Assembly: GCF_900236475.1 (NCBI RefSeq)
Contig: NZ_LT963352.1
Location: 5,832,001-5,896,000, forward strand
Origin: Streptomyces chartreusis NRRL 3882
Lineage (GTDB): Bacteria; Actinomycetota; Actinomycetes; Streptomycetales; Streptomycetaceae
DNA length: 64,000 nt
Direction: 5' to 3'
The stretch's first letter is position 1. Each line of letters opens with the position of its first letter. The position numbers and the translations under genes were made by a program. Of the stretch, positions 14,526 to 22,958 are shown piece by piece. A model generated the notes under the pieces. That model saw only the letters and a program-made list of their open reading frames with translations, had not been told where the DNA came from and searched no databases.

Positions 14526-17189
14526 ATGTATAGAAGGAGAAAGTCGGGTCACTGGGCTGACGCCTCCGTCCCGAAACCTCGCCCTATTCTATGGTCGGCT
14601 TACTTTGCCATTACAGCCATCGCAGTGTTGTGCGGAATCTTGGCATTCGGGGTAGACGTCACGGAATGGGAGGGTAAGCCGATCCTGGGGCTTCTGGCGG
14701 TTCTGAAACCCTATAGATTTTTCATACTCGGCATCTTCTGCCTGACAGCAGTCTACTGTTGGCGCAGAATTGGCATGTCCAAAAGGATAAGTGCCCCTGG
14801 ACCTATTTCTGTGCCCCCGTTGAGAGATGAGACGGGTAGATCCAATGCGTCGATCGACAGGTTGACGACAAGTTTCCGAGAGAAGCTGAACCAGGTGAAC
14901 ATCCAAGCTCCCGAACCTATTCCAGGAGGTTCACAGCAGATTGATTTCGCGGAAGTGTTGCGCAGCCCAGCTATAGACACGAAGAACGTCGGCGCAAGTT
15001 TGGCCGTCAGTATCGGAAGGCTACTTGCTGCCGGGCAGGTCAGCTACGCGTACCAAGTCAACGGTGCAATATTCAACAGCGAGAACGGCAAGCGCGGCGT
15101 GACAGTGCAGGTGATGGTACTGCCCAAATGGGCCAGTCAACCAATCACGTGCACTGATGAGACATGGGATCTTGCCCTAGAACAAGCAGCTTACGAAGTG
15201 TGCGCTTTCGTGTTGCCACTGACGAGGCTTGTTGACGAGCCGCCTTGGCCTGCATGGCGACGCCTCGCGGTCCCACCCCAACTCTTCAGAAACGTCCAAC
15301 AAGCGCAACAATGCAAGAAGAGCAGACGTTTTGATGAAGCGCTGCGATATTATTACAAGGCTCTGCAGCTCGATCCTCACAACCCCTATCTCCGCCTCGA
15401 GGTAGGCATGCTGCAAGAACAGATAGGGATGCACGTCGACGCAGTCGTTACATATGAAGATGCCATCAAACTCGCACCATCGGATCTCGATCTGAAGATC
15501 TATCATCCATTCAGAAGAAAGCCGGTCTATTTTCGCCGCAAAGGTATTTCCATACGCGGAGATTGGTGGAGGGCTCCGATTCTCATGGCCAGGTATCGCC
15601 AGGCGGTTCTATTGTCCATGGGTGAACGACTGAGTGCGGACTGGTCGCCGCGCGACGAGACCAGTGGGCTGCGAGCAGAGGAATGCAAGAATCTCCGGAA
15701 ACGTATCACTGAAATCTTCAAAGAGTACTTTGAAGATTTTAAGCGGTACCTTATTGACCAAGAAGGAGAGGTAGACGGCGAAGGTAATCCACGTTCTGGC
15801 CAGTCTCTACCCAAGGAGGTCAGCGAGGTCCTCCCGGAGGGCCCAATCGAAACAGCGCAGCTAAGGCTGATCCAGCGAGAATTTTTTCAATTCATCGGTC
15901 AGGTCAGAGCGGAGCAACTGAGGCGGTCTTACTTCTATCCGCGTAAAATACCGGAGCGAAAAGTACCCCGAGCCGCTTTGCATCTCTTGTTGGTAGGGAA
16001 TCCGGTCCGACGCTGTTGGACCCGCGTCCTTCGTCATGGCCATAAGTCCCCTTTCCGTGGCCTCAAATACATATCGGCTTACAGGGGTGTCAAGCATCCG
16101 GCTATTGCGAAGATCCGGGATGTGATGGGTGTATTCGAGACCCCGAAAGCGCAACTGTTCTGGCCGATCAAGGTTCGGGACATAACAGTTCTGATGCGGC
16201 ATTCGCGTCTGCTGTCCCACTGGCAAATCTACTACGATACTGCTTGCATCTATTCTACCTGCATTCTCCCGATAAGAGGAGGCGTGGCAGATACAGATGT
16301 GCAGCCCAGAAGTGGAAGTAGGTACTTTTCTGATCGGCTCGACGAAGAGGAGCTCGACGAAATAGAGGAGGAGATCGGCGGAATGGTTCATGACTTGGCC
16401 GAGAGGGCGGTCCACTTTCTCGAACTGTCTTCGCGCAACCAAGACAGCGGATTTGCCAGCTCTATCCGCCCCTGGATCCTGGCGGATGATCCGGACCTTG
16501 TCGGTCTCAGGAGGAGAGAAGAATTTATCCGGTGGGCTGAGCAGCACTATCCTGAAAGGTACCCCAACCGGCTACGCCCTGACAATGTGCACGAAATTGA
16601 ATTGGTGCACTATGAGCAGCTGCTGATAGAGCGATCGGCTGCCGTGGCTGCTCACGTATGGAAGCATCGAAGCGCCCAGAGTTTGGCCGGCGGCTTGACG
16701 CCTGAAAGCTTTCGTCGGTGGCTGAAGGAAGAGGAAAAGGGATGGAGTCTCGTGGCTAAACTCGTTGAAAACAGGAGGCATTGGCAGACACGCTGCGAAG
16801 CCATTCGAGCAATGCGTGAGTTTGGCCGTACCGGTACTTCAAGCGAAATAATCTACGAACTCACCGTTCCCTATCCAATGTATAGCAGCGATCCCGTAAT
16901 TCATCTGCCTGCAAGCGGAGACGATGAGTTCATGGGTAAGGTAGAAGAAGTTCAAGGGCGGAGGAATGGGCGAATTGAGGACTTGCGAAACATCCTCAAG
17001 CATCGCCAAATGTGGTGCCTTTTCGATTTGCCGAGTGCATCTTCCCCGCAGGGTGTTTCTCGGTTCTGCAGCCAGCTTGCAGCTCGCTGGGAAACGCTGG
17101 CAAGAGCATTTCGCGAGGAAAATGATCGCGACGAGCTCAAACCACTTGCTTCGGTGAAGCAGGTGGGAAAGCGTCCCAGCAAATTCTAG
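14526..17189 (+). CDS. Large membrane-anchored TPR protein, foreign composition
   Basis: Protein of 887 residues that I do not recognise as any named family. Two hydrophobic helices lie near the N-terminus (about 21-43 and 63-80), so it is membrane anchored with a short leader and most of the chain on one side. Residues 253-322 form two TPR-like helix pairs (RRFDEALRYYYKALQLDPHN, then HVDAVVTYEDAIKLAPSD). The remaining 560 residues are helical, rich in Arg, Trp and Tyr, with no visible nuclease, ATPase or peptidase motif. Codon use is very unlike the neighbours: many A/T third positions and AUA, AAA and UUU codons. ATG at 14526 has GAGG about eight bases upstream. It is flanked by a transposase remnant and a broken Nudix gene, so it was probably acquired by transfer. 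Confidence 0.7.
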   Translation: MYRRRKSGHWADASVPKPRPILWSAYFAITAIAVLCGILAFGVDVTEWEGKPILGLLAVLKPYRFFILGIFCLTAVYCWRRIGMSKRISAPGPISVPPLRDETGRSNASIDRLTTSFREKLNQVNIQAPEPIPGGSQQIDFAEVLRSPAIDTKNVGASLAVSIGRLLAAGQVSYAYQVNGAIFNSENGKRGVTVQVMVLPKWASQPITCTDETWDLALEQAAYEVCAFVLPLTRLVDEPPWPAWRRLAVPPQLFRNVQQAQQCKKSRRFDEALRYYYKALQLDPHNPYLRLEVGMLQEQIGMHVDAVVTYEDAIKLAPSDLDLKIYHPFRRKPVYFRRKGISIRGDWWRAPILMARYRQAVLLSMGERLSADWSPRDETSGLRAEECKNLRKRITEIFKEYFEDFKRYLIDQEGEVDGEGNPRSGQSLPKEVSEVLPEGPIETAQLRLIQREFFQFIGQVRAEQLRRSYFYPRKIPERKVPRAALHLLLVGNPVRRCWTRVLRHGHKSPFRGLKYISAYRGVKHPAIAKIRDVMGVFETPKAQLFWPIKVRDITVLMRHSRLLSHWQIYYDTACIYSTCILPIRGGVADTDVQPRSGSRYFSDRLDEEELDEIEEEIGGMVHDLAERAVHFLELSSRNQDSGFASSIRPWILADDPDLVGLRRREEFIRWAEQHYPERYPNRLRPDNVHEIELVHYEQLLIERSAAVAAHVWKHRSAQSLAGGLTPESFRRWLKEEEKGWSLVAKLVENRRHWQTRCEAIRAMREFGRTGTSSEIIYELTVPYPMYSSDPVIHLPASGDDEFMGKVEEVQGRRNGRIEDLRNILKHRQMWCLFDLPSASSPQGVSRFCSQLAARWETLARAFREENDRDELKPLASVKQVGKRPSKF

Positions 17190-17214
17190 GAGCCATTGGA
17201 GGCTGACGCAGGGA

Positions 17215-17325
17215 ATGGGCACCCGCCTCGGACGAACAGCTTGCAGTGGAAGACCAGAACGACGGCGCTGCGGGTCAGGTTCTTGTGGACGCCGGCCAGT
17301 TCGTCTACCTCAGCGTCCAGGCATC
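17215..17325 (-). pseudogene. Nudix hydrolase C-terminal fragment
   Basis: The minus strand reads GCLDAEVDELAGVHKNLTRS then AVVLVFHCKLFVRGG. This is the strand-loop region just after the Nudix box in actinobacterial Nudix proteins, which typically read 'GL.VE...L.GVYKN...VALVFRC...GG'. The preceding Nudix box (GX5EX7REUXEEXGU) is absent, and the frame upstream is unrelated. The gene was truncated, probably when the neighbouring low-GC gene arrived. Confidence 0.55.
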
Positions 17326-17913
17326 CCGTCCTCGCGTACCACCAGACGTGCCCGTCGAGTAAGCGCCCCTGCCCGATCCCGGTGCCCAGGATCAGTGGGC
17401 GCCGGCTGCTGCTCCACAAGGCGACGCCGGAGGTCGGGGAAGCAGTGGATCGACACGGGGAACATCCACGAGCGACGCGACCTGCAGGGCCGCGCGGACG
17501 GCGGGACCGCGCTGTCCCGGGCATCCCGCCCTGACGGGCATCATGGGGCAGCACATCGGGGGACGAACAGCTCAAGCCGGGTGATCCGCTGTTCCAAGGC
17601 GAGTCGGGCGGGCGACGACGGAATCCCGCCCCGGTGGCCGAGCGGACGGGAAACGGCGTTGCCGTGCTCCTGGCGACCTGCGCCCGCTGCCTCGAGGGCC
17701 GGCTGCCCGACTTGAAGAGGCGGCTCGAAGCTGCCGGAGATGTCCCCGACCAGTCGTCCACCGGCTGACACCGGCGCGGCCTGGAACTTCGACACGTGCT
17801 CGACACGGCCACGCGCGAAACCCGGTGACAGCCGGACAGCCCTGGCACCTGCCCTTGATCACCAAGGAGGTGCCGGGGCTTCGCTGCGCCCAGTGTCACC
17901 CACTCCGACCAGC

Positions 17914-17938
17914 AAAAAGCCCTCCCGAACGGGAGGGC
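17914..17938 (-). terminator. Intrinsic terminator of tRNA-Arg
   Basis: On the minus strand GCCCTCCCG pairs with CGGGAGGGC (17919-17938) and is followed by TTTTT (17918-17914): a classical rho-independent terminator ten bases after the tRNA. Confidence 0.92.
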
Positions 17939-17947
17939 GGAGACTTG

Positions 17948-18020
17948 CGCCCCCGGCAGGACTCGAACCTGCGGCCAAGCGCTTAGAAGGCGCCTGCTCT
18001 ATCCACTGAGCTACGGGGGC
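17948..18020 (-). tRNA. tRNA-Arg (anticodon TCT)
   Basis: 73-base cloverleaf on the minus strand. The acceptor stem is GCCCCCG/CGGGGGC with discriminator G, the D arm GCTC..GAGC, the anticodon loop CTTCTAA with TCT at its centre, and the T arm GCAGG-TTCGAGT-CCTGC. CCA is not encoded. It reads the AGA codon, rare in Streptomyces. Its 3' end faces the foreign patch at 13.5-17.9 kb. Confidence 0.95.
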
Positions 18021-18340
18021 CGGTGTGGTGGCCTCTGTCGTGGTGCCCTGGTGTGGGCCGATCCGTGACGTTGCCGGGGACAAGGATAGGGCTCCCGCGT
18101 CCTTGTCCCTGTTGCTTCGCCTCCGTGGCTCGATGTGGAGGTTCGGTGAAGCGGTCCTGATAATCGCAGGCAGGTACGAATCGTGCACCGCTTTTGGCGT
18201 CACACGCGGCGGGTGTTGTGCACTCGTTATGCCTGGAGTGGACCCGTGTCCCAGTAGTCCCTTCCATCCCTTGTGTCCTGTCGGCGCGCAGACATGCTCA
18301 TATGCTTCAGAATTCCCCTAAAATTGGGCATTCTTCACAT
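18021..18340. promoter_or_regulatory. Intergenic region between tRNA-Arg and dynA
   Basis: 320 bases separating the divergent tRNA and dynamin genes; it should contain both promoters. The last 50 bases are AT-rich (around CCCCTAAAATTGGGC, 18315-18329). No coding frame is supported. Confidence 0.4.
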
Positions 18341-19948
18341 GTGGTGACCTTGGACGTACGGCCTCAGCTGCTCGACGCACTCTCCGCCCTGCGCGACCGT
18401 GTCGCCGCCGCACGCTTTCCGCTGCCCCTGGCGGGGGCCCCACGCGCGCGTGCCAGCCGCGATGAACTGCTCGCCCAGCTCGACGACTACTTGGTGCCCC
18501 GGCTGAGAGACCCCGAAGCGCCACTTCTGGCCGTCGTGGGGGGCTCCACCGGAGCCGGGAAGTCCACGCTGGTGAACTCCCTCGTGGGGCGGCGGGTCAG
18601 CGAGGCCGGGGTGCTGCGGCCGACGACACGGACCCCCGTGCTGGTCTGTCACCCCGAGGACCATCACTGGTTCAGCGGTATGCGGGTGCTTCCCGACCTC
18701 ACACGCGTGTGGGTGCCTCAGCAGGACGCCACGGAGGATCTGCTGCTCCCGGGGGAGAACCCCGCGCGCGTGCTGCGGGTCGAGACCGCCGAGACGCTGG
18801 CGCCCGGCCTCGCCCTCCTCGACGCCCCCGACATCGACTCCCTGGTCTCCGACAACCGCGTCCTGGCCGCCGAGCTCATCTGCGCGGCCGACATCTGGAT
18901 CATGGTCACCACGGCCGCCCGCTACGCCGACGCCGTGCCCTGGCACATGCTGCGCACCGCCAAGGAGTACGACGTCACCCTCGTCACCGTCCTGGACCGG
19001 GTGCCCCACCAGGTGGTCGCCGAGGTGTCGCGGCAGTACGGGGCCCTGCTCACCAAGGCCGGGCTCGGGCAGGTGCCTCGGTTCACCGTGCCCGAACTGC
19101 CCGAGTCGGCCTGGGGCGGCGGACTCCTGCCGGCCAGCGCCGTGGCCCAGCTGCGCACCTGGCTGGTCCACCACGCCCAGGACCCGGCGGCCCGGCAGCA
19201 GGTCATGGCCCGCACCGCGCGCGGGGTCCTCGACTCCCTCAAGTCCCGGATGCCCGAGCTGGCCGGCGCCGCCGCCGCACAGTACGCCGCCGCACTACGG
19301 CTCATCGCCGCCGTCGACGGGGCGTACGACAGCGAGCACACGCGCGTGCGGGGCCGGCTGCAGGCCGGCGCGGTGCTCGCGGGAGACGCCCTCAAGCGGT
19401 GGCGCGCCTTCCCCCTGGACTGCACCGCCGGTGAACTCCTCGAAGCGCTCGTGGAGAGCCTGAGCGCGCTGCTGCTGTGTGCCGTCACCGCCGCCGACGA
19501 GCGCATCGACGACGCCTGGCGGCGCGAACCAGCGGCGGCCGCACCCGGGCTCGCCGACCGCGAACCCGCCGCGGAGAGCGCCGAGCACCGGATCGGTCTC
19601 GCCGTACGGCGCTGGCGGCGGGAGCTCGAGGAGTACGCCGAGGACGAGGTGCGCGAGCTCGACCGGAACCTCTCGCCCGACCCCGAGCTGGTCGCCGCCC
19701 TGGTCGCCACCTCCCTGCTGGGCGGCCGCCGGGGCCGGATGGCCGGGGAGGGGCTCGCCGAGCGGATCGGCGCCCACGGGGCGCTGCGGCTGCGCGACCG
19801 GGCCGGACGGCTGCTCGCCGAGCACGTCGACCGGGTCCTGCACGCCGAACGCGAGCGCCGGCTCGCCCCGCTCGACGCCCTCGACGTCCACCCGGAGCCC
19901 CAGGCCGAACTCATCGCCGCCCTGTCCGTACTGCAGAAGGAGAGGTGA
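18341..19948 (+). CDS. dynA: Dynamin-like GTPase DynA
   Basis: P-loop GTPase of 535 residues with an N-terminal G domain and a helical C-terminus. The G1 motif is GGSTGAGKSTLVNSLVG, G2 the Thr in RPTTRTPVL, G3 LLDAPDIDS, and the G4 position reads TVLDRV. Residues after about 290 are helical and Arg/Glu-rich, as in bacterial dynamins. In S. venezuelae two adjacent dynamin-like genes, dynA and dynB, make proteins that stabilise FtsZ rings at sporulation septa. The pair here, with only the second carrying transmembrane helices, fits that description. GTG at 18341 (VVTLDVRPQLLDALSALRD) is taken as start. The stop is three bases before the next gene. Confidence 0.8.
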   Translation: MVTLDVRPQLLDALSALRDRVAAARFPLPLAGAPRARASRDELLAQLDDYLVPRLRDPEAPLLAVVGGSTGAGKSTLVNSLVGRRVSEAGVLRPTTRTPVLVCHPEDHHWFSGMRVLPDLTRVWVPQQDATEDLLLPGENPARVLRVETAETLAPGLALLDAPDIDSLVSDNRVLAAELICAADIWIMVTTAARYADAVPWHMLRTAKEYDVTLVTVLDRVPHQVVAEVSRQYGALLTKAGLGQVPRFTVPELPESAWGGGLLPASAVAQLRTWLVHHAQDPAARQQVMARTARGVLDSLKSRMPELAGAAAAQYAAALRLIAAVDGAYDSEHTRVRGRLQAGAVLAGDALKRWRAFPLDCTAGELLEALVESLSALLLCAVTAADERIDDAWRREPAAAAPGLADREPAAESAEHRIGLAVRRWRRELEEYAEDEVRELDRNLSPDPELVAALVATSLLGGRRGRMAGEGLAERIGAHGALRLRDRAGRLLAEHVDRVLHAERERRLAPLDALDVHPEPQAELIAALSVLQKER

Positions 19949-19951
19949 CCG

Positions 19952-21889
19952 GTGGCCGCCGTCACTGACCAGGACCACACCGAGCGCGCCGAACAGCCGG
20001 GCGACGCGGACAAGGCAGCAGTTGCCGGGAACCCGTCGGCGAAGGCCTCCCGGAACGCCTCCGAGGGCGGGAGCACGAACGGCGCCCACGCGCGCGTGCG
20101 GGACGGTGACTCCTCCGCCCGTACGGACTCCCCGGTCCCAACAAGCTCCCCGGGCTCCCCGGGCTCCCCGGGCTCCCCGGGCTCCCCGGGCTCCGCGGGC
20201 ACCTGGGACGACGGGCTCATCGCTCGGCGGGTCGACGAGACCACCGGAGGGCACCAGTACGCCGTGCTGGACAACCGCCCCGCCGCCCCGCCGGCGGCGT
20301 CCCCGCTGGTGTACGACGGGCCGCTGCGCTCCCGCCTGGAGGCCCTGCGCGAACTGGTCGGGCTCTCCCGCACCCGGCTCGACAGCCGGACGCTGGCGGA
20401 GGCGGGCCGGGTGCTCGACGAGGCGTCCGCGCGGCGCAGGCTCTCCGGGCAGCACACCGTCGTCGCCATCGCGGGCGCCACGGGCAGCGGCAAGTCGCAG
20501 CTGTTCAACGCGCTCGCCGGGGTGGCCATCTCGGAGACGGGGGTACGCCGCCCCACCACCGCCGCTCCCATCGCGTGCAGTTGGAGCGACGGGGCGGCGA
20601 GTCTCATCGAACGGCTCGGCATCCCGCCCCGGCTGCGCCGGCGTCCGCTGCCGACCGGGGACGGGGAATCGCAGCTGCACGGACTCGTCCTCATCGACCT
20701 GCCCGACCACGACTCCGCGGCCGTACAGCACCGCGAGCACGTGGACCGCATCCTGGCGCTCGTCGACGCGGTCATCTGGGTGGTCGACCCGGAGAAGTAC
20801 GCCGACGCCGTCCTCCACGAGCGCTATCTGCGGCCGATGGCGGCCCACGCGGAGGTCATGTTCGTCGTCCTCAACCAGATCGACCGGCTGCCCGGGGAGG
20901 CCGCCGAGCAGGTCCTCGACGATCTGCGACGGCTCCTCGACGAGGACGGCATCGCCCTCGGGGAGTACGGCGAACCGGGTACGACCGTGCTCGCGCTGTC
21001 CGCACTCACCGGGGACGGCGTCGGCGAACTGCGCGAGGCACTCGGCCAGTTCGTCGCGGAGCGCACGGCGCCGGCCCGCCGTATCTCGGCCGACGTGGAC
21101 ATCGCGGCGGCACGGCTGTGGCCCGTCTACGCCACGCAGCGGCGCACCGGGCTCAGCGAACAGGCCCGGGAGGAGTTCGCGGACCGGCTCGCGGACGCCG
21201 TGGGCGCCACGGCGGCGGGCGAGGCCGCCGAACGCGCGTGGCTGCGCAACGCCAACCGCGCCTGCGGCACGCCCTGGCTGCGGTTGTGGCGCTGGTACCA
21301 GGACCGCGGCGAGCCGACCACGGGGCGGCTCCCCTCGCGCACGCAGGCCGACGAGGAGGCCACCGCCCGGCAGCGGGTCGAGCACGCCGTACGGACGGTG
21401 GCCGACCGGGCCACGGCGGGCCTGCCCGCGCCCTGGGCGCAGGCGGTGCGCGAGGCGGCCGTCCGCGGCTCCAGGGGGCTGCCCGAGGCGCTGGACGAGC
21501 TGAGCGTGCGCGCGGGAGTGCCGACGGGGCGGCCGCCGCGGCCGGGGTGGTGGCCGGTGGCCGTGCTCGCCCAGGCGTCCATGACGATCCTCCAGTTCCT
21601 GGGCGGCCTGTGGTTGCTGGGCCAGATCGTCGGCGTCATGTCGCCGAACCTGGGCGTGCCTGTGCTGCTGATGGTGATCGGCATCGTCGGCGGCCCGCTC
21701 ATCGAGTGGAGCTGCCGGATGGCGGCGCGGGGGCCTGCCCGGCGCTACGGCCTGGAGGCGGAACGCCGGTTGCGAGAGGCGGCAGCCGGGTGCGGGAGGG
21801 CCCGCGTGCTGGATCCCGTGGCGGCGGAGCTGCTGCGGTATCGGGAGGTTCGGGAGCAGTACGGGAGGGTGGTGGGGGCGGGGAGGTGA
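19952..21889 (+). CDS. dynB: Membrane-anchored dynamin-like GTPase DynB
   Basis: Second GTPase of 645 residues, partner of the preceding gene. About 90 low-complexity residues (Ser, Pro, Gly, Asp) come first. The G domain has IAGATGSGKSQLFNALAG (G1), the threonines of RRPTTAAP (G2), LIDLPDHDS (G3) and LNQIDRL (G4). Near the C-terminus two adjacent hydrophobic helices (PVAVLAQASMTILQFLGGLW and VPVLLMVIGIVGGPLIE) form a membrane hairpin followed by a basic tail. That matches the membrane-bound member of the Streptomyces dynamin pair acting at sporulation septa. GTG at 19952 follows AAGGAGAGG and the neighbouring stop by three bases, so the two are one operon. Confidence 0.8.
   Translation: MAAVTDQDHTERAEQPGDADKAAVAGNPSAKASRNASEGGSTNGAHARVRDGDSSARTDSPVPTSSPGSPGSPGSPGSPGSAGTWDDGLIARRVDETTGGHQYAVLDNRPAAPPAASPLVYDGPLRSRLEALRELVGLSRTRLDSRTLAEAGRVLDEASARRRLSGQHTVVAIAGATGSGKSQLFNALAGVAISETGVRRPTTAAPIACSWSDGAASLIERLGIPPRLRRRPLPTGDGESQLHGLVLIDLPDHDSAAVQHREHVDRILALVDAVIWVVDPEKYADAVLHERYLRPMAAHAEVMFVVLNQIDRLPGEAAEQVLDDLRRLLDEDGIALGEYGEPGTTVLALSALTGDGVGELREALGQFVAERTAPARRISADVDIAAARLWPVYATQRRTGLSEQAREEFADRLADAVGATAAGEAAERAWLRNANRACGTPWLRLWRWYQDRGEPTTGRLPSRTQADEEATARQRVEHAVRTVADRATAGLPAPWAQAVREAAVRGSRGLPEALDELSVRAGVPTGRPPRPGWWPVAVLAQASMTILQFLGGLWLLGQIVGVMSPNLGVPVLLMVIGIVGGPLIEWSCRMAARGPARRYGLEAERRLREAAAGCGRARVLDPVAAELLRYREVREQYGRVVGAGR
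20145..20198 (+). repeat. 9-bp tandem repeat in dynB
   Basis: Five perfect copies of GCTCCCCGG from 20145 to 20189 and a sixth with one change (20190-20198), encoding repeated Ser-Pro-Gly in the disordered leader. The unit length is a multiple of three, so copy-number change would not break the frame. Confidence 0.85.
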
Positions 21890-22063
21890 CGCTTGGGCCG
21901 GGACGGTGACTCCGGGGGCGTGGCGGTTGTGACGGGCCGGATGCCACTCGGTGTCGCTCGGCCCTCTGCCTCAACCACCCCTTTGGCACCACTAGGCCGT
22001 TGGCATCACTCGCTGCCCGCATCACTCACTCACAGCTCGGCGTCACTCGTCCGGGTGACGGCG

Positions 22064-22090
22064 TTGTCCACAGGCGGGCGGTGATCCACA
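22064..22090. promoter_or_regulatory. DnaA-box-like pair upstream of ssb
   Basis: TTGTCCACA at 22064-22072 is an exact match to the Streptomyces-preferred DnaA box; TGATCCACA at 22082-22090 differs at two positions and has the same orientation, starting 18 bases later. Both lie in the 312-base gap (21890-22201) between dynB and ssb, where I see no gene. The remainder of the gap is unremarkable. Confidence 0.4.
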
Positions 22091-22201
22091 GCGCTCAGCG
22101 GGCTCGGCCCGGCGGCGGCAGTCTGGCAGACGCAGCCGTACGGGACGGGCCCGTACGCATGTGGGCCCGGTGTCGCAGTCCGGGCGAGGGAGGGGTTCGC
22201 G

Positions 22202-22678
22202 ATGAACGAGACGATGGTCTGCGCGGTCGGCAGGGTGGCGACGCAGCCGGTGTACCGGGAGATGGCGTCCGGCCCGTCGGCGAGGTTCCGGCTGGCGGTG
22301 ACCGCGCGCTACTGGGACCGCGAGAAGAACATGTGGACGGACGGGCACACCAACTTCTTCACGGTGTGGGCCAACCGGCAGCTCGCCACGAACACGGCGG
22401 CGTCGCTGACGGTCGGCGAGCCGGTGATCGTCCAGGGCAGGCTGAAGGTGCGGACCGACGTGCGCGAGGGGCAGAGCTGGACGTCGGCGGACATCGACGC
22501 GGTGGCGATCGGACACGACCTGGCCTGGGGCACCTCGGCGTTCCGCCGCCGAGGCAAACCGGAGACGGCTCCGGCACCGGCACAGCCGGAGCCCAACTGG
22601 GAGACCACGCAGGAGGGTTCGTCGAGCCCGATGGACGCTCCCGCCCAACAACCTCCGGAAGCTGCTGTATTGACGTAA
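22202..22678 (+). CDS. ssb: Single-stranded DNA-binding protein, SsbB type
   Basis: SSB of 158 residues with an N-terminal OB fold: MNETMVCAVGRVATQPVYRE opens the first strand, and FFTVWANRQLATNTAASLTV with VIVQGRLKVRTDVREGQSW form the DNA-binding core. The C-terminal 45 residues are Pro/Gln/Glu-rich and end EAAVLT; the acidic hydrophobic DDDIPF-type tip used to recruit partner proteins is missing. That is the mark of the second Streptomyces SSB (SsbB), linked to chromosome segregation during sporulation, which fits the neighbouring dynamin pair. ATG at 22202 follows GGAGGGG. A 15-base palindrome covers the stop codon. Confidence 0.9.
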   Translation: MNETMVCAVGRVATQPVYREMASGPSARFRLAVTARYWDREKNMWTDGHTNFFTVWANRQLATNTAASLTVGEPVIVQGRLKVRTDVREGQSWTSADIDAVAIGHDLAWGTSAFRRRGKPETAPAPAQPEPNWETTQEGSSSPMDAPAQQPPEAAVLT

Positions 22679-22684
22679 CGTCAA
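22670..22684. promoter_or_regulatory. 15-bp palindrome over ssb stop
   Basis: TTGACGTAACGTCAA is a perfect 7-1-7 palindrome overlapping the last codons and TAA of ssb. It may be an operator for a downstream transcript or chance; it is too AT-rich for a typical Streptomyces terminator. Confidence 0.35.
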
Positions 22685-22958
22685 TCACTCCCCGCACCTG
22701 CCCGAACTGAGGCTTATCGGCGAGTGCGCACCGAAAAATCAGGGGTGGACTTGTCGATAAGCCCTGCTCACAAGGGGTCTTGGCGATAACGATTCCGAGT
22801 CGGATCACTCGTCCGACCGTCTCACCGGCGAGCGGCGTCCGCCTCGTACCTAGGATGCCGGGCATGGCTCTCGGGGCTCTTGCGACCTGTGAGGCCTGTG
22901 TTTCTGCTGGTGGGACCGTACCCCCCACGTCAACGGGTCCTGCTCGAAGGGGAATTTG

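Larger units (their letters stand above)
17190..17947. other. Gene-free stretch with degraded coding remnants
   Basis: Composition returns to normal high GC. A Nudix fragment occupies 17215-17325. The rest shows only short frames in several phases, for example minus-strand LALEQRITRLELFVPR near 17560, that cannot be joined into a gene. The last 35 bases hold the tRNA-Arg terminator. Confidence 0.55.

Noticed and set aside
13521..18020. Possible integrative element using tRNA-Arg as attachment site
   Set aside because: No integrase gene and no second copy of the tRNA 3' end was found; the tRNA terminator directly behind it is intact.
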